Assembly (NCBI RefSeq): GCF_000746525.1
Contig: NZ_CP009048.1
Span: 776,001 to 840,000, forward strand
DNA: 64,000 nt
Direction of reading: 5' to 3'
Origin: Pseudomonas alkylphenolica
GTDB taxonomy: Bacteria; Pseudomonadota; Gammaproteobacteria; Pseudomonadales; Pseudomonadaceae
Positions 14,391 to 24,865 of the stretch are shown here, piece after piece; the stretch's first letter is position 1, and each line of letters opens with the position of its first letter. The translations under genes were made by a program, and so were the position numbers. The notes below the pieces were generated by a model. That model searched no databases. It saw nothing but the letters and a program-made list of their open reading frames with translations, and was not told the DNA's origin.

Positions 14391-15242
14391 ATGACGTCAA
14401 AGCAGTACCCAACCCGGTTGCCTTGCGGCAACCGGGTTCTTGATTTGTCCCGTGCCCATGTCATGGGTATTCTCAATATCACCCCCGATTCCTTCTCCGA
14501 TGGCGGTCGTTTCACCCAGCGTGATGCGGCATTGCGTCATGCCGAGGCGATGGTGGCTGCCGGTGCGACCCTGGTCGATGTCGGTGGCGAGTCCACTCGT
14601 CCTGGGGCTCGAGCGGTGTCTGCGCTTGAAGAACTGGAGCGCGTTGCCCCGATCGTCGAAGCCATCAATCGTGAACTCGATGTGATCATCTCGGTTGATA
14701 CCTCGACGCCAGCGGTCATCCGTGAGTCGGCCAGGCTCGGTGCAGGGCTGATCAACGATGTGCGTTCGCTCAGCCGTGACGGTGCTCTGGATGCTGCTGC
14801 CGCTACCGGTTTGCCAGTGTGTCTGATGCATATGCGCGGCGAGCCGGGTGACATGCAGGACAATCCGCATTACCAGGATGTCACGGCCGAGGTAGCGAGC
14901 TATCTTGAAGAGCGAATGGCGGCTTGCGCGGCCGTCGGCATCGACGCCGGGCGGATCATCCTCGATCCGGGCTTCGGCTTTGCCAAGACGCTGGAGCACA
15001 ACCTTAGCCTGTTCAAACACATGGAAGCACTTTATCAGCTGGGGCGTCCCTTGCTGGTGGGCGTTTCGCGCAAGAGCATGATCGGCCTGGCCCTTGGTCG
15101 TCCGGTCGGAGAACGGCTCTATGGCAGCCTTGCCCTGGCTGCGCTGGCGATGACCAAGGGTGCGAGCATCCTGCGTGTTCACGATGTCGCCGAAACCGCC
15201 GATGTAGTGCGGATGATTGCAGCGGTTCAAACCGCCGAATAA
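14391..15242 (+). CDS. folP: Dihydropteroate synthase FolP
   Basis: The 283-residue TIM-barrel enzyme has the signatures [29 protein letters not shown] and [14 protein letters not shown]. It joins p-aminobenzoate to the pterin diphosphate in folate synthesis and is the sulfonamide target. It follows ftsH by 8 bp, behind AAGGG. A perfect 12-bp hairpin lies within its first 16 codons. Confidence 0.98.
   Translation: MTSKQYPTRLPCGNRVLDLSRAHVMGILNITPDSFSDGGRFTQRDAALRHAEAMVAAGATLVDVGGESTRPGARAVSALEELERVAPIVEAINRELDVIISVDTSTPAVIRESARLGAGLINDVRSLSRDGALDAAAATGLPVCLMHMRGEPGDMQDNPHYQDVTAEVASYLEERMAACAAVGIDAGRIILDPGFGFAKTLEHNLSLFKHMEALYQLGRPLLVGVSRKSMIGLALGRPVGERLYGSLALAALAMTKGASILRVHDVAETADVVRMIAAVQTAE
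14411..14438 (+). other. Perfect 12-bp hairpin in the first codons of folP
   Basis: AACCCGGTTGCC and GGCAACCGGGTT flank the loop TTGC, followed by CTTGATTTGT. The form resembles an intrinsic terminator but lies in codons 7-16 of folP, 29 bp after the ftsH stop. It could reduce folP-glmM expression relative to ftsH or control ribosome access. Confidence 0.6.
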
Positions 15243-15258
15243 GCGTGATGGAGCATCT

Positions 15259-16599
15259 ATGAGCAGAAAATATTTTGGTACCGACGGTATCCGTGGCCGT
15301 GTCGGCGAATACCCCATTACCCCTGACTTTATGCTCAAGCTCGGCTGGGCCGCGGGCATGGCCTTTCGCAAGATGGGCGCTTGCCGGGTGCTGGTGGGCA
15401 AGGATACCCGCATTTCCGGGTACATGTTCGAATCGGCCCTGGAGGCTGGCTTGTCCGCCGCTGGCGCTGATGTGATGTTGCTCGGGCCGATGCCGACCCC
15501 AGCCATCGCCTACCTGACCCGGACCTTCCATGCCGAGGCGGGTATCGTTATCAGTGCCTCGCACAATCCACATGATGACAACGGTATCAAGTTCTTCTCC
15601 GGTCAAGGCACCAAGTTGCCTGACGAAGTCGAGCTGATGATCGAAGAGTTGCTCGATCAGCCAATGACGGTGGTCGAGTCGAGCAAGCTGGGCAAGGTGT
15701 CGAGAATCAACGATGCTGCCGGGCGCTATATCGAATTCTGCAAAAGCAGTGTGCCGACCAGCACCGATTTTGCCGGCCTCAAACTGGTGGTCGATTGCGC
15801 TCACGGCGCTACCTACAAGGTCGCGCCAAGCGTGTTTCGCGAGCTGGGTGCTGATGTCACGGTGCTTTCGGCACAGCCAGACGGCCTGAACATCAACGAA
15901 AACTGTGGTTCGACCCATATCGAATCGCTGCAGGCGGCGGTTCTGGTTGGTCATGCTGACCTGGGTATTGCCTTCGATGGCGATGGCGACCGGGTATTGA
16001 TGGTCGACCATACCGGTGCGGTCGTCGATGGTGATGAGTTGCTGTTCATCATCGCCCGTGACCTGCAGGAGCGCGGCAAGCTGCAGGGTGGGGTGGTTGG
16101 CACGCTGATGAGCAATCTGGGCCTGGAGCTGGCGCTCAAGGACCTTGATATCCCCTTTGTGCGTGCCAAGGTCGGCGACCGCTATGTGATGGCTGAGTTG
16201 CTCGAGCGCGAATGGATCATTGGCGGCGAGAACTCCGGGCATGTGGTGTGCTTCAACCACACCACTACGGGGGATGCGATTATCGCTGCGCTGCAGGTGC
16301 TGATGGCCCTCAAGCGTCGCGACGAGACCCTTGCCCAGTCCCGTCAGGCCTTGCGCAAGTGCCCGCAGGTGCTGATCAATGTGCGTTTCGGTGCCAGCAA
16401 GGTCGACCCGCTGGAGCATCCGGCAGTGAAAGAAGCGTCTGCCCGGGTAACCGAAGAAATGGCCGGGCGTGGCCGCGTGTTGCTGCGCAAGTCCGGAACA
16501 GAGCCATTGGTGCGGGTAATGGTCGAAGGCGACGACGAAAGTCAGGTTCGCGCACACGCCGAAACCCTGGCAAAGCTGGTAAGTGAAGTTTGCGTTTGA
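15259..16599 (+). CDS. glmM: Phosphoglucosamine mutase GlmM
   Basis: The 446-residue protein has the phosphoserine loop [16 protein letters not shown], the metal-binding DGDGDR motif and the sugar-binding GGENSGHV. It converts glucosamine-6-phosphate to glucosamine-1-phosphate for peptidoglycan and LPS precursors. ATG 15259 follows GATGGAG and gives the standard [13 protein letters not shown] start. An in-frame start 42 bp upstream lies inside folP and is unlikely. Confidence 0.98.
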   Translation: MSRKYFGTDGIRGRVGEYPITPDFMLKLGWAAGMAFRKMGACRVLVGKDTRISGYMFESALEAGLSAAGADVMLLGPMPTPAIAYLTRTFHAEAGIVISASHNPHDDNGIKFFSGQGTKLPDEVELMIEELLDQPMTVVESSKLGKVSRINDAAGRYIEFCKSSVPTSTDFAGLKLVVDCAHGATYKVAPSVFRELGADVTVLSAQPDGLNINENCGSTHIESLQAAVLVGHADLGIAFDGDGDRVLMVDHTGAVVDGDELLFIIARDLQERGKLQGGVVGTLMSNLGLELALKDLDIPFVRAKVGDRYVMAELLEREWIIGGENSGHVVCFNHTTTGDAIIAALQVLMALKRRDETLAQSRQALRKCPQVLINVRFGASKVDPLEHPAVKEASARVTEEMAGRGRVLLRKSGTEPLVRVMVEGDDESQVRAHAETLAKLVSEVCV

Positions 16600-16665
16600 A
16601 ATACGCTTGCCAGCAGTGATTTGGTTGGGTAACATCTGCGCCCACTTTGACCGACGAGGTACAGC

Positions 16666-17421
16666 ATGCGTCGCCCTATGGTAGCTGGTAACTGGAAGAT
16701 GCACGGTACCCGCGCCAGCGTCGCTGAGCTGATCAATGGCTTGAGTAATCAGGCCTTGCCGAGCGGTGTTGAGGTCGCGGTGTTTCCTTCCTCGCTGTTC
16801 ATCAATCAGGTGATTGATGGGTTGCAGGGTAAGTCGATCGCCGTTGGCGCTCAGAATTCTGCGGTACAGCCTGAACAAGGCGCGCTGACCGGTGAAATTG
16901 CACCGAGCCAGCTGGCTGAGGCAGGTTGCGAGCTGGTACTGATTGGGCACTCCGAACGCCGCCAGATCATTGGCGAGAACGACGAAGTCCTCAACCGTAA
17001 GTTCGCTGCGGCACAGGCTTGCGGTTTGAAGCCGGTGCTCTGTGTAGGGGAAACCCTCGAAGAGCGCGAAGCAGGTAAAACGCTTGAGATTGTCGGGCGT
17101 CAGCTGGACAGCGTCATCGAAGCGTTCGGTGTTGATGTCTTCGCCAGTGCGGTGATTGCTTATGAGCCTGTATGGGCCATCGGTACAGGGCTGACAGCCT
17201 CGCCACAGCAGGCTCAGGATGTGCATAAGGCCATTCGCGAGCAACTGGCGGCAAAGAACCCGGAAGTCGCGAAGAATGTGCGGCTTCTATACGGCGGCAG
17301 CGTGAAGGCGGCCAATGCGGCTGAACTGTTCGGCATGCCGGATATCGATGGGGGCCTGATTGGTGGGGCTTCTCTGAACGCAGACGAATTCGGTGCAATT
17401 TGTCGCGCCGCAGGAAACTGA
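16666..17421 (+). CDS. tpiA: Triosephosphate isomerase TpiA
   Basis: The 251-residue TIM barrel has the substrate-binding Lys in GNWKMHG, the electrophilic His in IGHSERR, the catalytic Glu in [11 protein letters not shown] and the phosphate loop LYGGSVK. It interconverts dihydroxyacetone phosphate and glyceraldehyde-3-phosphate. It lies between glmM and secG on the same strand, 3 bp ahead of secG. Confidence 0.98.
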   Translation: MRRPMVAGNWKMHGTRASVAELINGLSNQALPSGVEVAVFPSSLFINQVIDGLQGKSIAVGAQNSAVQPEQGALTGEIAPSQLAEAGCELVLIGHSERRQIIGENDEVLNRKFAAAQACGLKPVLCVGETLEEREAGKTLEIVGRQLDSVIEAFGVDVFASAVIAYEPVWAIGTGLTASPQQAQDVHKAIREQLAAKNPEVAKNVRLLYGGSVKAANAAELFGMPDIDGGLIGGASLNADEFGAICRAAGN

Positions 17422-17424
17422 AAA

Positions 17425-17811
17425 ATGCTGGAAACAGTGATCGTTGTTTTGCATCTGATGGGCGCACTGGGTTTGGTAGTGCTGGTGTTGCTGCAACAGG
17501 GTAAAGGTGCGGAAGCGGGTGCATCTTTCGGCGCAGGTGCTTCAAATACTGTGTTCGGAAGCCAAGGTTCTGCTACCTTTCTGAGTAAGTTTACTGCTAT
17601 ACTAGCTGCCTCTTTCTTCTTAACTGCTCTTGGGTTAGGATACTTTGCTAAAGAGAAAGCTCATGAGCTGACTCAGGTAGGGTTGCCAGATCCAGCGGTA
17701 CTTGAAGTGAAGCAGCAAAAGCCGGCAACAGATGATGTACCGGTGCTCCAGGAGCAGAAGAGCGAAGCCACTAACACTGGCGATGTTCCTCCCGCTCAAG
17801 AGCAGAAGTAA
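17425..17811 (+). CDS. secG: Preprotein translocase subunit SecG
   Basis: The 128-residue protein has two transmembrane helices (about 1-20 and 50-72) around the conserved loop [25 protein letters not shown]. It is the small accessory subunit of SecYEG. The C-terminal 50 residues are a polar, Glu/Gln-rich extension containing two similar VPxxQEQK blocks, which vary in this family. The start lies 3 bp after tpiA. Confidence 0.96.
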   Translation: MLETVIVVLHLMGALGLVVLVLLQQGKGAEAGASFGAGASNTVFGSQGSATFLSKFTAILAASFFLTALGLGYFAKEKAHELTQVGLPDPAVLEVKQQKPATDDVPVLQEQKSEATNTGDVPPAQEQK

Positions 17812-17830
17812 CGGGTTTCAAAGTAGTATT

Positions 17831-17916
17831 GCCGAGGTGGTGGAATTGGTAGACACGCAACCTTGAGGTGGTTGTGCCCATAGGGTGTAGGGGTTCGAGT
17901 CCCCTTCTCGGTACCA
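17831..17916 (+). tRNA. tRNA-Leu (GAG)
   Basis: The 86-nt cloverleaf begins GCCGAGGTGG, has a long variable arm and the T-loop GGTTCGAGTCC, and ends with encoded CCA. The anticodon stem CAACC/GGTTG encloses TTGAGGT, giving anticodon GAG at 17865-17867. It reads CUC/CUU leucine codons. It lies between secG and the initiator tRNA. Confidence 0.97.
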
Positions 17917-17929
17917 ATTGAAACAAGAC

Positions 17930-17952
17930 AGCCCGCTACAGCGGGCTTTCTT
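17930..17952 (+). terminator. Terminator after tRNA-Leu
   Basis: AGCCCGC and GCGGGCT enclose TACA, followed by TTCTTGT. It lies 13 bp after the tRNA-Leu CCA end and probably ends or processes that transcript. Confidence 0.7.
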
Positions 17953-18013
17953 GTAGGTGGAGGTTAGATTGACCCTAACAGGGTTCGGTCGTATACTTTC
18001 GCCCCAGCTTTGT

Positions 18014-18090
<77 letters not shown>

Positions 18091-18100
18091 GTTTCAGCGG

Positions 18101-18125
18101 AGCCCCTTTTGCAGGGGCTTTTTCT
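18101..18125 (+). terminator. Terminator after the initiator tRNA
   Basis: AGCCCC and GGGGCT enclose TTTTGCA, followed by TTTTTC. It lies 10 bp after the tRNA and upstream of rimP, so read-through or a later promoter is needed for the rimP-nusA-infB genes. Confidence 0.8.
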
Positions 18126-18168
18126 TGGCTGAACAGTCATAACGCCGGTATTCAACGGCGTATCAGGG

Positions 18169-18190
18169 ATGGGCGCTTCGCCCATTTTTT
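18169..18190 (+). terminator. Second terminator/attenuator in the rimP leader
   Basis: ATGGGCG and CGCCCAT enclose CTT and are followed by T6, a compact intrinsic terminator ending 30 bp before the rimP start. A further small dyad ACGCCG/CGGCGT lies just upstream (about 18142-18160). Together with the terminator at 18101 this makes a stacked leader, where NusA-dependent control would be plausible by analogy with E. coli. Confidence 0.72.
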
Positions 18191-18219
18191 ATTTGCATAG
18201 CATGCACGAGGGGGTTCAG

Positions 18220-18678
18220 GTGTCGAGCAAGCTAGAACAGTTGCAGGCCTTGTTGGCCCCGGTGGTCGAGGCTCTTGGCTATCAATGCTGGGGGATCGAA
18301 TTCATCTCTCAAGGCAAACATTCGGTACTGCGTATCTATATCGATAAAGAGGATGGAATCCTGGTTGATGACTGCGCGATTGTCAGTCGTCAGGTCAGCG
18401 GTGTTCTCGATGTCGAAGATCCGATCAGTTCTGAGTACACCCTTGAAGTGTCCTCTCCTGGCATGGAACGCCCGCTGTTCACTTTGGAACAGTTTGCTTC
18501 GCATGCCGGCGAACAAGTGAAGATCAAGCTGCGTACGCCCTTTGAAGGTCGTCGTAACTTTCAGGGCCTTCTCCGTGGCGTGGAGGAGCAGGATGTGGTT
18601 GTCCAGGTAGACAACAACGAATTCCTGTTGCCGATCGATTCGATCGACAAGGCCAACATTATTCCCAGTTTTGACTGA
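18220..18678 (+). CDS. rimP: Ribosome maturation factor RimP
   Basis: The 152-residue protein starts at GTG 18220, 5 bases after GAGGGGG, reading (M)[21 protein letters not shown]. It has the RimP core [24 protein letters not shown] and [13 protein letters not shown]. RimP helps mature the 30S subunit. Longer in-frame starts exist at 18169 and 18202, but the first overlaps a terminator hairpin. It heads the nusA-infB-rbfA group. Confidence 0.95.
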   Translation: MSSKLEQLQALLAPVVEALGYQCWGIEFISQGKHSVLRIYIDKEDGILVDDCAIVSRQVSGVLDVEDPISSEYTLEVSSPGMERPLFTLEQFASHAGEQVKIKLRTPFEGRRNFQGLLRGVEEQDVVVQVDNNEFLLPIDSIDKANIIPSFD

Positions 18679-18737
18679 GACGTGCCGGATCCCGCGGACC
18701 GCGCGGATCCAATGGCTTGCGAAAGGCGAGGCGTACG

Positions 18738-20219
18738 ATGAGCAAAGAAGTACTGCTGGTTGTTGAGTCGGTATCCAACGAAAAGGGCGTACCGGCCGGC
18801 GTAATTTTTGAAGCGCTGGAAGTGGCTCTGGCCACTGCAACCAAAAAACGTTTTGACGACGAAGTTGACCTGCGTGTGGAAATCAATCGCCACACCGGTA
18901 GCTACGAAACCTTCCGTCGCTGGACTGTCGTCGAAGAGAAAGATCTGGACGATCCAGCGATCGAAGTGTGGCCGGCGAAGATTCAGGAGACTCATCCTGA
19001 AGCCAAAGTCGGTGACGTGATCGAAGAAAAGATCGAGTCGATCGAGTTCGGCCGTATTGCCGCCCAGACCGCCAAGCAAGTCATTGTCCAGAAGGTCCGT
19101 GAAGCCGAGCGCGCTCAGGTTGTAGATGCTTACCGCGAGCGTCTGGGCGAGATCATCTCCGGTACCGTCAAGAAGGTCACCCGTGACAATGTCATCGTTG
19201 ACCTGGGCAACAACGCCGAAGCGTTGCTGGCCCGTGAAGACATCATCTCTCGCGAGACTTTCCGTGTCGGTGTGCGCCTGCGCGCCCTGCTCAAGGAAAT
19301 CCGCACCGAGAACCGCGGCCCGCAGCTGATCCTGTCGCGTACCGCGCCACAGATGCTGATCGAACTGTTCCGCATCGAAGTGCCGGAAATCGCCGAGGGC
19401 CTGATCGAAGTCATGGCCGCGTCCCGTGATCCGGGTTCGCGCGCCAAAATCGCCGTACGCTCCAAGGACAAACGCATTGACCCGCAAGGTGCCTGTATCG
19501 GCATGCGCGGTTCGCGTGTCCAGGCTGTGTCCGGTGAACTGGGCGGCGAACGTGTGGATATCGTCCTCTGGGACGACAACCCTGCACAGTTCGTCATCAA
19601 CGCAATGTCGCCGGCTGAAGTCGCGGCGATCATCGTCGATGAAGATGCCCACGCCATGGACATCGCCGTGGGTGCCGACAACCTGGCCCAGGCAATTGGC
19701 CGTGGTGGCCAGAACGTGCGTCTTGCCAGCCAGTTGACCGGCTGGACCCTGAACGTGATGACCGAATCGGACATCCAGGCCAAGCAGCAAGCTGAAACCG
19801 GTGACATCCTGCGCAACTTCATCGACGAGCTGGAAGTCGACGAAGAGCTGGCACAGGTGCTGGTCGATGAAGGCTTCACCAGCCTGGAAGAGATTGCCTA
19901 CGTACCGTTGGAAGAAATGCTCAACATCGACGGCTTTGACGAAGACATCGTCAATGAGCTTCGTGCTCGCGCCAAGGATCGTTTGTTGACCAAAGCCATC
20001 GCTACTGAGGAAAAGCTGGCAGACGCCCATCCGGCCGAAGACCTGCTCTCGCTTGAGGGTATGGACAAGGATTTGGCGATGGAACTGGCGGTGCGCGGCG
20101 TAGTTACCCGCGAAGACCTGGCCGAGCAGTCGATTGACGACCTGCTCGACATCGACGGCATCGACCAAGAGCGTGCCGGCAAGTTGATCATGGCCGCCCG
20201 AGCCCACTGGTTCGAGTAA
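18738..20219 (+). CDS. nusA: Transcription termination/antitermination factor NusA
   Basis: The 493-residue protein has the RNA-polymerase-binding N-terminal domain, an S1 domain ([18 protein letters not shown]), two KH domains (second with [12 protein letters not shown]) and two C-terminal acidic helical repeats (about 365-490), as in E. coli NusA. It modulates pausing, intrinsic termination and rRNA antitermination. Start ATG 18738 gives [17 protein letters not shown]. Confidence 0.98.
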   Translation: MSKEVLLVVESVSNEKGVPAGVIFEALEVALATATKKRFDDEVDLRVEINRHTGSYETFRRWTVVEEKDLDDPAIEVWPAKIQETHPEAKVGDVIEEKIESIEFGRIAAQTAKQVIVQKVREAERAQVVDAYRERLGEIISGTVKKVTRDNVIVDLGNNAEALLAREDIISRETFRVGVRLRALLKEIRTENRGPQLILSRTAPQMLIELFRIEVPEIAEGLIEVMAASRDPGSRAKIAVRSKDKRIDPQGACIGMRGSRVQAVSGELGGERVDIVLWDDNPAQFVINAMSPAEVAAIIVDEDAHAMDIAVGADNLAQAIGRGGQNVRLASQLTGWTLNVMTESDIQAKQQAETGDILRNFIDELEVDEELAQVLVDEGFTSLEEIAYVPLEEMLNIDGFDEDIVNELRARAKDRLLTKAIATEEKLADAHPAEDLLSLEGMDKDLAMELAVRGVVTREDLAEQSIDDLLDIDGIDQERAGKLIMAARAHWFE

Positions 20220-20246
20220 TTAGGCGCGGCCTGAGGAGAGAAGTGC

Positions 20247-22751
20247 ATGACGCAAGTCACGGTGAAAGAATTGGCCCAAGAGGTCGCTGCACCGGTAGAG
20301 CGCCTGCTGCAGCAGATGCGTGAGGCAGGTCTGCCGCACACCGACGCCGGTCAGGTAGTGACCGACAATGAGAAGCAGGCTCTGCTGGCTCATTTGAAGA
20401 GCAGCCACAAGGCGAAGGTGGAAGAGCCGCGCAAGATCACCTTGCAGCGCAAGACCACCAGCACCCTGCGTGTTGCCGGTAGCAAGAGCATCAGCGTAGA
20501 AGTACGCAAGAAGAAAGTATTCGTTCAGCGCAGCCCGGAAGAAATCCAGGCCGAGCAGAAGCGCGAGCTGGAAGAGCGCCGTGCAGCCGAAAACGCTGCC
20601 CGTGAGAAGGCCGACGCCGAAGCACGTCAGCGTGCCGAGGAAGAAAACCGTCGCCAGCCAGCTGCCGCACCTGCTGCCGCTGCCGCAGCCCCGGTTGCCC
20701 AGGCTCCGGCCCCGGTGATCGAGACTGCCGACGTCGCTCCGGCGCCGGTTGCCGAGCGCAAGAAAGACGACGTGCGTCGCAACGACAAGTCGCGTGACGA
20801 CGATCGTCGTGGTGGCGAGCGCCGTAACGAAGCGCCACGCGTTTCGGTCAAGGTCAAGGAAAAGGAAAAGGCGCCAACGCCGCGTGCCGCTCCGCGTACC
20901 ACCGACGAAGAAAGCGATGGCTTCCGTCGTGGTGGCCGTGGCAAGGGCAAGCCGAAGAAGCGCAATGCCCATGGTTTCCAGAGCCCGACCGGTCCGGTTA
21001 TCCGTGACGTGCAGATCGGCGAGACCATCACTGTTTCCGATCTGGCCAACCAGATGTCCGTCAAGGGCGCTGAAGTGGTCAAGTTCATGTTCAAGCTGGG
21101 CACTCCGGTGACCATCAACCAGGTGCTCGATCAGGAGACCGCTCAGCTGGTCGCCGAAGAGCTGGGCCACAAGGTCACCCTGATCAGCGACACTGCCCTG
21201 GAAGACTCCCTGGCCGAATCGCTGAAGTTTGAAGGTGAGACCGAGACCCGTGCACCGGTCGTGACCGTAATGGGCCACGTTGACCACGGTAAGACCTCGC
21301 TGCTCGACTACATCCGTCGTGCCAAGGTAGCTGCTGGCGAAGCCGGTGGTATTACCCAGCACATCGGTGCCTACCACGTGGAAACCGACCGCGGTATGGT
21401 CACCTTCCTCGATACCCCAGGTCACGCCGCGTTTACCGCCATGCGTGCCCGTGGTGCCAAGGCTACCGACATCGTGATCCTGGTGGTCGCGGCGGACGAC
21501 GGTGTGATGCCGCAAACCCGTGAAGCCGTTCAGCATGCCAAGGCTGCTGGCGTTCCACTGGTTGTTGCCGTGAACAAGATCGACAAGCCAGGTGCCGACC
21601 TCGATCGCATCCGTAACGAGCTGTCCGTCGAAGGCGTTACCTCCGAGGACTGGGGTGGAGACACGCCGTTCGTCAAGGTTTCCGCGAAGATGGGTACCGG
21701 TGTCGACGAATTGCTCGAAGCCGTTCTGCTGCAAGCCGAGATCCTCGAGCTCAAGGCCACTCCATCGGCCCCGGGCCGTGGTGTAGTCGTCGAGTCGCGT
21801 CTGGACAAGGGCCGCGGCCCGGTGGCTACTGTGCTGGTTCAGGACGGTACCCTGCGTCAGGGCGATATGGTCCTGTGCGGTTCGAACTATGGCCGTGTAC
21901 GGGCCATGCTCGACGAAAACGGCAAGCCTGTTAAGGAAGCCGGCCCGGCAATCCCGGTCGAGATCCTCGGCCTGGACGGCACCCCGGATGCGGGTGACGA
22001 GCTGTCGGTAGTGGCTGACGAGAAGAAAGCCCGTGAAGTCGCGCTGTTCCGTCAAGGCAAGTTCCGCGAAGTCAAACTGGCTCGCGCACATGCCGGCAAA
22101 CTCGAAAACATCTTCGAGAACATGGGCCAGGAAGAGAAGAAGACCCTCAACATCGTACTCAAGTCCGATGTACGTGGTTCTCTCGAGGCCCTGCAGGGCT
22201 CCCTGAGCGGCCTGGGCAACGACGAAGTACAGGTTCGTGTGATCGGTGGCGGTGTCGGTGGTATCACCGAGAGCGACGCCAACCTGGCCCTGGCTTCCAA
22301 TGCAGTACTGTTCGGCTTCAACGTGCGTGCCGATGCTGGCGCGCGCAAGATCGTCGAGCAGGAAGGTCTGGATATGCGTTACTACAACGTGATCTACGAC
22401 ATCATTGAAGACGTCAAGAAAGCCCTGACCGGTATGCTCGGCAGCGATGTTCGCGAGAACATCCTGGGTATCGCCGAAGTGCGTGATGTGTTCCGTTCGC
22501 CGAAATTCGGCGCCATCGCTGGCTGTATGGTCACCGAGGGTGTGGTCTACCGCAACCGTCCGATCCGCGTACTGCGCGAAGACGTGGTGATCTTCGAAGG
22601 CGAGCTGGAATCGCTGCGTCGCTTCAAGGACGATGCGTCCGAAGTGCGTGCCGGCATGGAATGCGGTATCGGCGTGAAGAGCTACAACGACGTCAAAGTC
22701 GGCGACAAGATCGAAGTCTTCGAGAAAGTCCAAGTGGCTCGTACGCTCTAA
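20247..22751 (+). CDS. infB: Translation initiation factor IF-2
   Basis: The 834-residue protein has an N-terminal IF2N region, a long low-complexity Lys/Arg/Glu/Ala-rich linker (about 50-260), then the G domain with [17 protein letters not shown] and NKIDKPG, followed by beta-barrel domains and the C2 domain that binds fMet-tRNA ([21 protein letters not shown]). It places initiator tRNA on the 30S subunit. Internal starts giving shorter isoforms are known in E. coli and were not resolved here. Confidence 0.98.
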   Translation: MTQVTVKELAQEVAAPVERLLQQMREAGLPHTDAGQVVTDNEKQALLAHLKSSHKAKVEEPRKITLQRKTTSTLRVAGSKSISVEVRKKKVFVQRSPEEIQAEQKRELEERRAAENAAREKADAEARQRAEEENRRQPAAAPAAAAAAPVAQAPAPVIETADVAPAPVAERKKDDVRRNDKSRDDDRRGGERRNEAPRVSVKVKEKEKAPTPRAAPRTTDEESDGFRRGGRGKGKPKKRNAHGFQSPTGPVIRDVQIGETITVSDLANQMSVKGAEVVKFMFKLGTPVTINQVLDQETAQLVAEELGHKVTLISDTALEDSLAESLKFEGETETRAPVVTVMGHVDHGKTSLLDYIRRAKVAAGEAGGITQHIGAYHVETDRGMVTFLDTPGHAAFTAMRARGAKATDIVILVVAADDGVMPQTREAVQHAKAAGVPLVVAVNKIDKPGADLDRIRNELSVEGVTSEDWGGDTPFVKVSAKMGTGVDELLEAVLLQAEILELKATPSAPGRGVVVESRLDKGRGPVATVLVQDGTLRQGDMVLCGSNYGRVRAMLDENGKPVKEAGPAIPVEILGLDGTPDAGDELSVVADEKKAREVALFRQGKFREVKLARAHAGKLENIFENMGQEEKKTLNIVLKSDVRGSLEALQGSLSGLGNDEVQVRVIGGGVGGITESDANLALASNAVLFGFNVRADAGARKIVEQEGLDMRYYNVIYDIIEDVKKALTGMLGSDVRENILGIAEVRDVFRSPKFGAIAGCMVTEGVVYRNRPIRVLREDVVIFEGELESLRRFKDDASEVRAGMECGIGVKSYNDVKVGDKIEVFEKVQVARTL

Positions 22752-22812
22752 GCATCGAGCATGGGAAGCGCGAAATGCCCGTCGCAAGGCGGTCGCCAGC
22801 GCCTCTGAACGC

Positions 22813-22847
22813 AACGCCCGGTCAGGCTCAAGCCTGGTCGGGCGTTT
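22813..22847 (+). terminator. Hairpin in the infB-rbfA gap
   Basis: AACGCCCG pairs with CGGGCGTT around an inner GGCTcaAGCC stem, followed by a short T-rich stretch. It may be a partial terminator or an RNA processing site between infB and rbfA. Confidence 0.55.
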
Positions 22848-22872
22848 GCCGCTTTAGTTACAGGTAGCAAAA

Positions 22873-23271
22873 ATGGCCAAAGAATATAGCCGTACCCAAC
22901 GCATTGGCGATCAGATGCAGCGTGAACTCGCGCAACTGATTCGTCGCGAAGTCAAAGATCCACGCGTGGGTCTTGTGACCATCACTGCCGTCGACGTCAG
23001 TCGCGATGTCGGCCACGCCAAGGTGTATATCACCGTGATGGGCCAGGACAGCGCTGAAGACATCAAGCAAAGCCTTAAAGTGCTCAATTCCGCCGCAGGC
23101 TTTCTGCGCATGCAATTGGGCAAGGAAATGAAGCTGCGCAGTGTGCCGCAGCTGCATTTCCACTACGACGAGAGCGTGACGCGTGGCGCCCACCTGTCGG
23201 CGCTGATCGAGCGTGCTGTTGCCGAAGACAGTCAGCACCAGGCCGCCGATACCCCGGACACCAAGGAGTAA
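22873..23271 (+). CDS. rbfA: Ribosome-binding factor A (RbfA)
   Basis: The 132-residue protein has the single KH-type fold of Rbf[28 protein letters not shown], a central [21 protein letters not shown], and [21 protein letters not shown]. It assists late 16S rRNA maturation. Its start follows CAGGTAGC, and it is 3 bp upstream of truB. Confidence 0.97.
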   Translation: MAKEYSRTQRIGDQMQRELAQLIRREVKDPRVGLVTITAVDVSRDVGHAKVYITVMGQDSAEDIKQSLKVLNSAAGFLRMQLGKEMKLRSVPQLHFHYDESVTRGAHLSALIERAVAEDSQHQAADTPDTKE

Positions 23272-23274
23272 GCG

Positions 23275-24192
23275 GTGGCCCAGGTCAAACGTATTCGTCG
23301 TAACGTCAGTGGCATCATCCTGCTCGACAAGCCGTTGGGGTTTACCTCCAACGCTGCGCTGCAGAAGGTCCGCTGGCTGCTCAATGCCGAGAAGGCCGGT
23401 CACACCGGCAGTCTCGACCCGCTGGCCAGTGGCGTGCTGCCGCTGTGCTTCGGTGAGGCCACCAAGTTTTCCCAGTACCTGCTCGATTCCGACAAAGGTT
23501 ACGAGACGGTCATGCAACTGGGGCAGACCACCACCACCGGCGATGCCGAGGGTGAAGTGCTGAAAACCCGCGAAGTGACCGTTGGTCGCGCCGATGTTGA
23601 AGCCGTTCTGCCACAATTTCGTGGTGAAATCAGTCAGATACCACCGATGTACTCGGCCCTCAAGCGCGACGGACAGCCGCTGTACAAGCTCGCCCGTGCA
23701 GGTGAAGTAGTGGAGCGCGAGGCGCGTTCTGTTACTATTAACCGCTTGGAGTTGCTCGAGTGCGAAGGCACCCGCGTTCGACTGTCGGTTGGCTGCAGCA
23801 AAGGCACCTACATCCGCACCCTGGTCGAAGATATCGGCGAGATGCTCGGTTGTGGCGCCTATGTCGCCGAACTGCGTCGCACGCACGCCGGGCCATTTGA
23901 ACTGGCGCAGACCGTGACCCTCGAGGAACTCGAAGCGGTTCACGCCGAAGGTGGCAACGAAGCGGTTGATCGCTTCCTGATGCCCTCGGACAGCGGCCTG
24001 CAAGACTGGCCTCTGCTGCAGTTTTCCGAGCACAGTGCTTTCTACTGGCTGCACGGTCAGCCGGTCAGAGCCCCCGACGCGCCGAAGTTCGGCATGGTCC
24101 GGGTACAGGATCACAACGGTCGTTTCATCGGTATCGGTGAAGTGAGCGAAGACGGGCGCATCGCGCCGCGTCGACTGATTCGGTCAGAATGA
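23275..24192 (+). CDS. truB: tRNA pseudouridine-55 synthase TruB
   Basis: The 305-residue protein has [17 protein letters not shown] with the catalytic Asp at residue 48, and the later motif [13 protein letters not shown]. It makes pseudouridine 55 in the T loop of tRNAs. The start is GTG 23275 behind AAGGAG. It is co-directional with rbfA and rpsO. Confidence 0.97.
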   Translation: MAQVKRIRRNVSGIILLDKPLGFTSNAALQKVRWLLNAEKAGHTGSLDPLASGVLPLCFGEATKFSQYLLDSDKGYETVMQLGQTTTTGDAEGEVLKTREVTVGRADVEAVLPQFRGEISQIPPMYSALKRDGQPLYKLARAGEVVEREARSVTINRLELLECEGTRVRLSVGCSKGTYIRTLVEDIGEMLGCGAYVAELRRTHAGPFELAQTVTLEELEAVHAEGGNEAVDRFLMPSDSGLQDWPLLQFSEHSAFYWLHGQPVRAPDAPKFGMVRVQDHNGRFIGIGEVSEDGRIAPRRLIRSE

Positions 24193-24281
24193 TCGAAACC
24201 TTCAGTGTCGGGCCCCGGTCCGGTACTGGTGGCAAAGAGGATGGCTGTCAATAGGCACGGTTACGCCTCACTTTATGAATA

Positions 24282-24326
24282 CAGGGATTTGTCCCTGGCC
24301 TATTGGAAACCGTTTGTTCGGTTTCC
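24282..24326 (+). promoter_or_regulatory. Two leader hairpins upstream of rpsO
   Basis: CAGGGA-TTTG-TCCCTG (24282-24297) and GGAAACC-GTTTGTTC-GGTTTCC (24305-24326) are perfect small stem-loops, the second ending 19 bp before the rpsO ATG and next to the GGAGA ribosome site. S15 represses its own mRNA through leader structures in several bacteria. A similar role here is inference. Confidence 0.55.
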
Positions 24327-24345
24327 CTTGATTTGGAGAAGCCAG

Positions 24346-24615
24346 ATGGCACTCAGCGTTGAAGAAAAAGCAAAGATCGTTGGCGAATACCAGCAAGCCG
24401 CCGGTGACACCGGTAGCCCAGAAGTGCAAGTTGCACTGCTGACCGCCAACATCAACAAGCTGCAAGGCCACTTCAAGGCCAACGGCAAAGACCACCACTC
24501 CCGTCGTGGTCTGATCCGCATGGTTAACCAGCGTCGTAAGCTGCTGGACTACCTGAAGGGCAAAGACACCACTCGTTACAGCGCCCTGATCGGTCGCCTG
24601 GGTCTGCGTCGCTAA
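24346..24615 (+). CDS. rpsO: 30S ribosomal protein S15
   Basis: The 89-residue protein is full-length S15 ([20 protein letters not shown], then [24 protein letters not shown]), a primary binder of the 16S central domain. ATG 24346 follows TTGGAGAAGC. Longer in-frame extensions upstream cover the hairpin leader and are not translated in known S15 proteins. It is followed by pnp, as in E. coli. Confidence 0.98.
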   Translation: MALSVEEKAKIVGEYQQAAGDTGSPEVQVALLTANINKLQGHFKANGKDHHSRRGLIRMVNQRRKLLDYLKGKDTTRYSALIGRLGLRR

Positions 24616-24706
24616 TAGCGGCCTGGCCAGTGGTGTGCACGGCGTGCTGCATTCATTGCTTCCAGTGCCTGGCATTGGGAGCGATGAGCACGCCGCGCGT
24701 ATCTAT

Positions 24707-24768
24707 GAGGTTGGCTGTCTGTCTCGCCTGAGCGGTTTTCCGCAAGGGCAGGGCAGGCTCCCAACCTC
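24707..24768 (+). promoter_or_regulatory. Long stem-loop in the pnp leader
   Basis: GAGGTTGG (24707-24714) is the exact complement of CCAACCTC (24761-24768), with an inner partly paired CTG/CAG region and an apical GCGG-TTTT-CCGC. It lies in the 250-bp rpsO-pnp gap. E. coli pnp has an RNase III-cut leader stem-loop used for PNPase autoregulation. This is a positional counterpart, with no proof of processing. Confidence 0.5.
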
Positions 24769-24865
24769 TAGTTTTATCTGGACTGCCGACAGGGCCGATT
24801 CCCTGTGCTGCCCAAGAATTCGCAAGAACCAGTTCCCCCAGAGCCACTGAAGAAGGTAGGAAACC

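Noticed and set aside
15013..17244. 743-residue minus-strand ORF opposite glmM-tpiA
   Set aside because: Spans two real genes on the other strand; no domain pattern.
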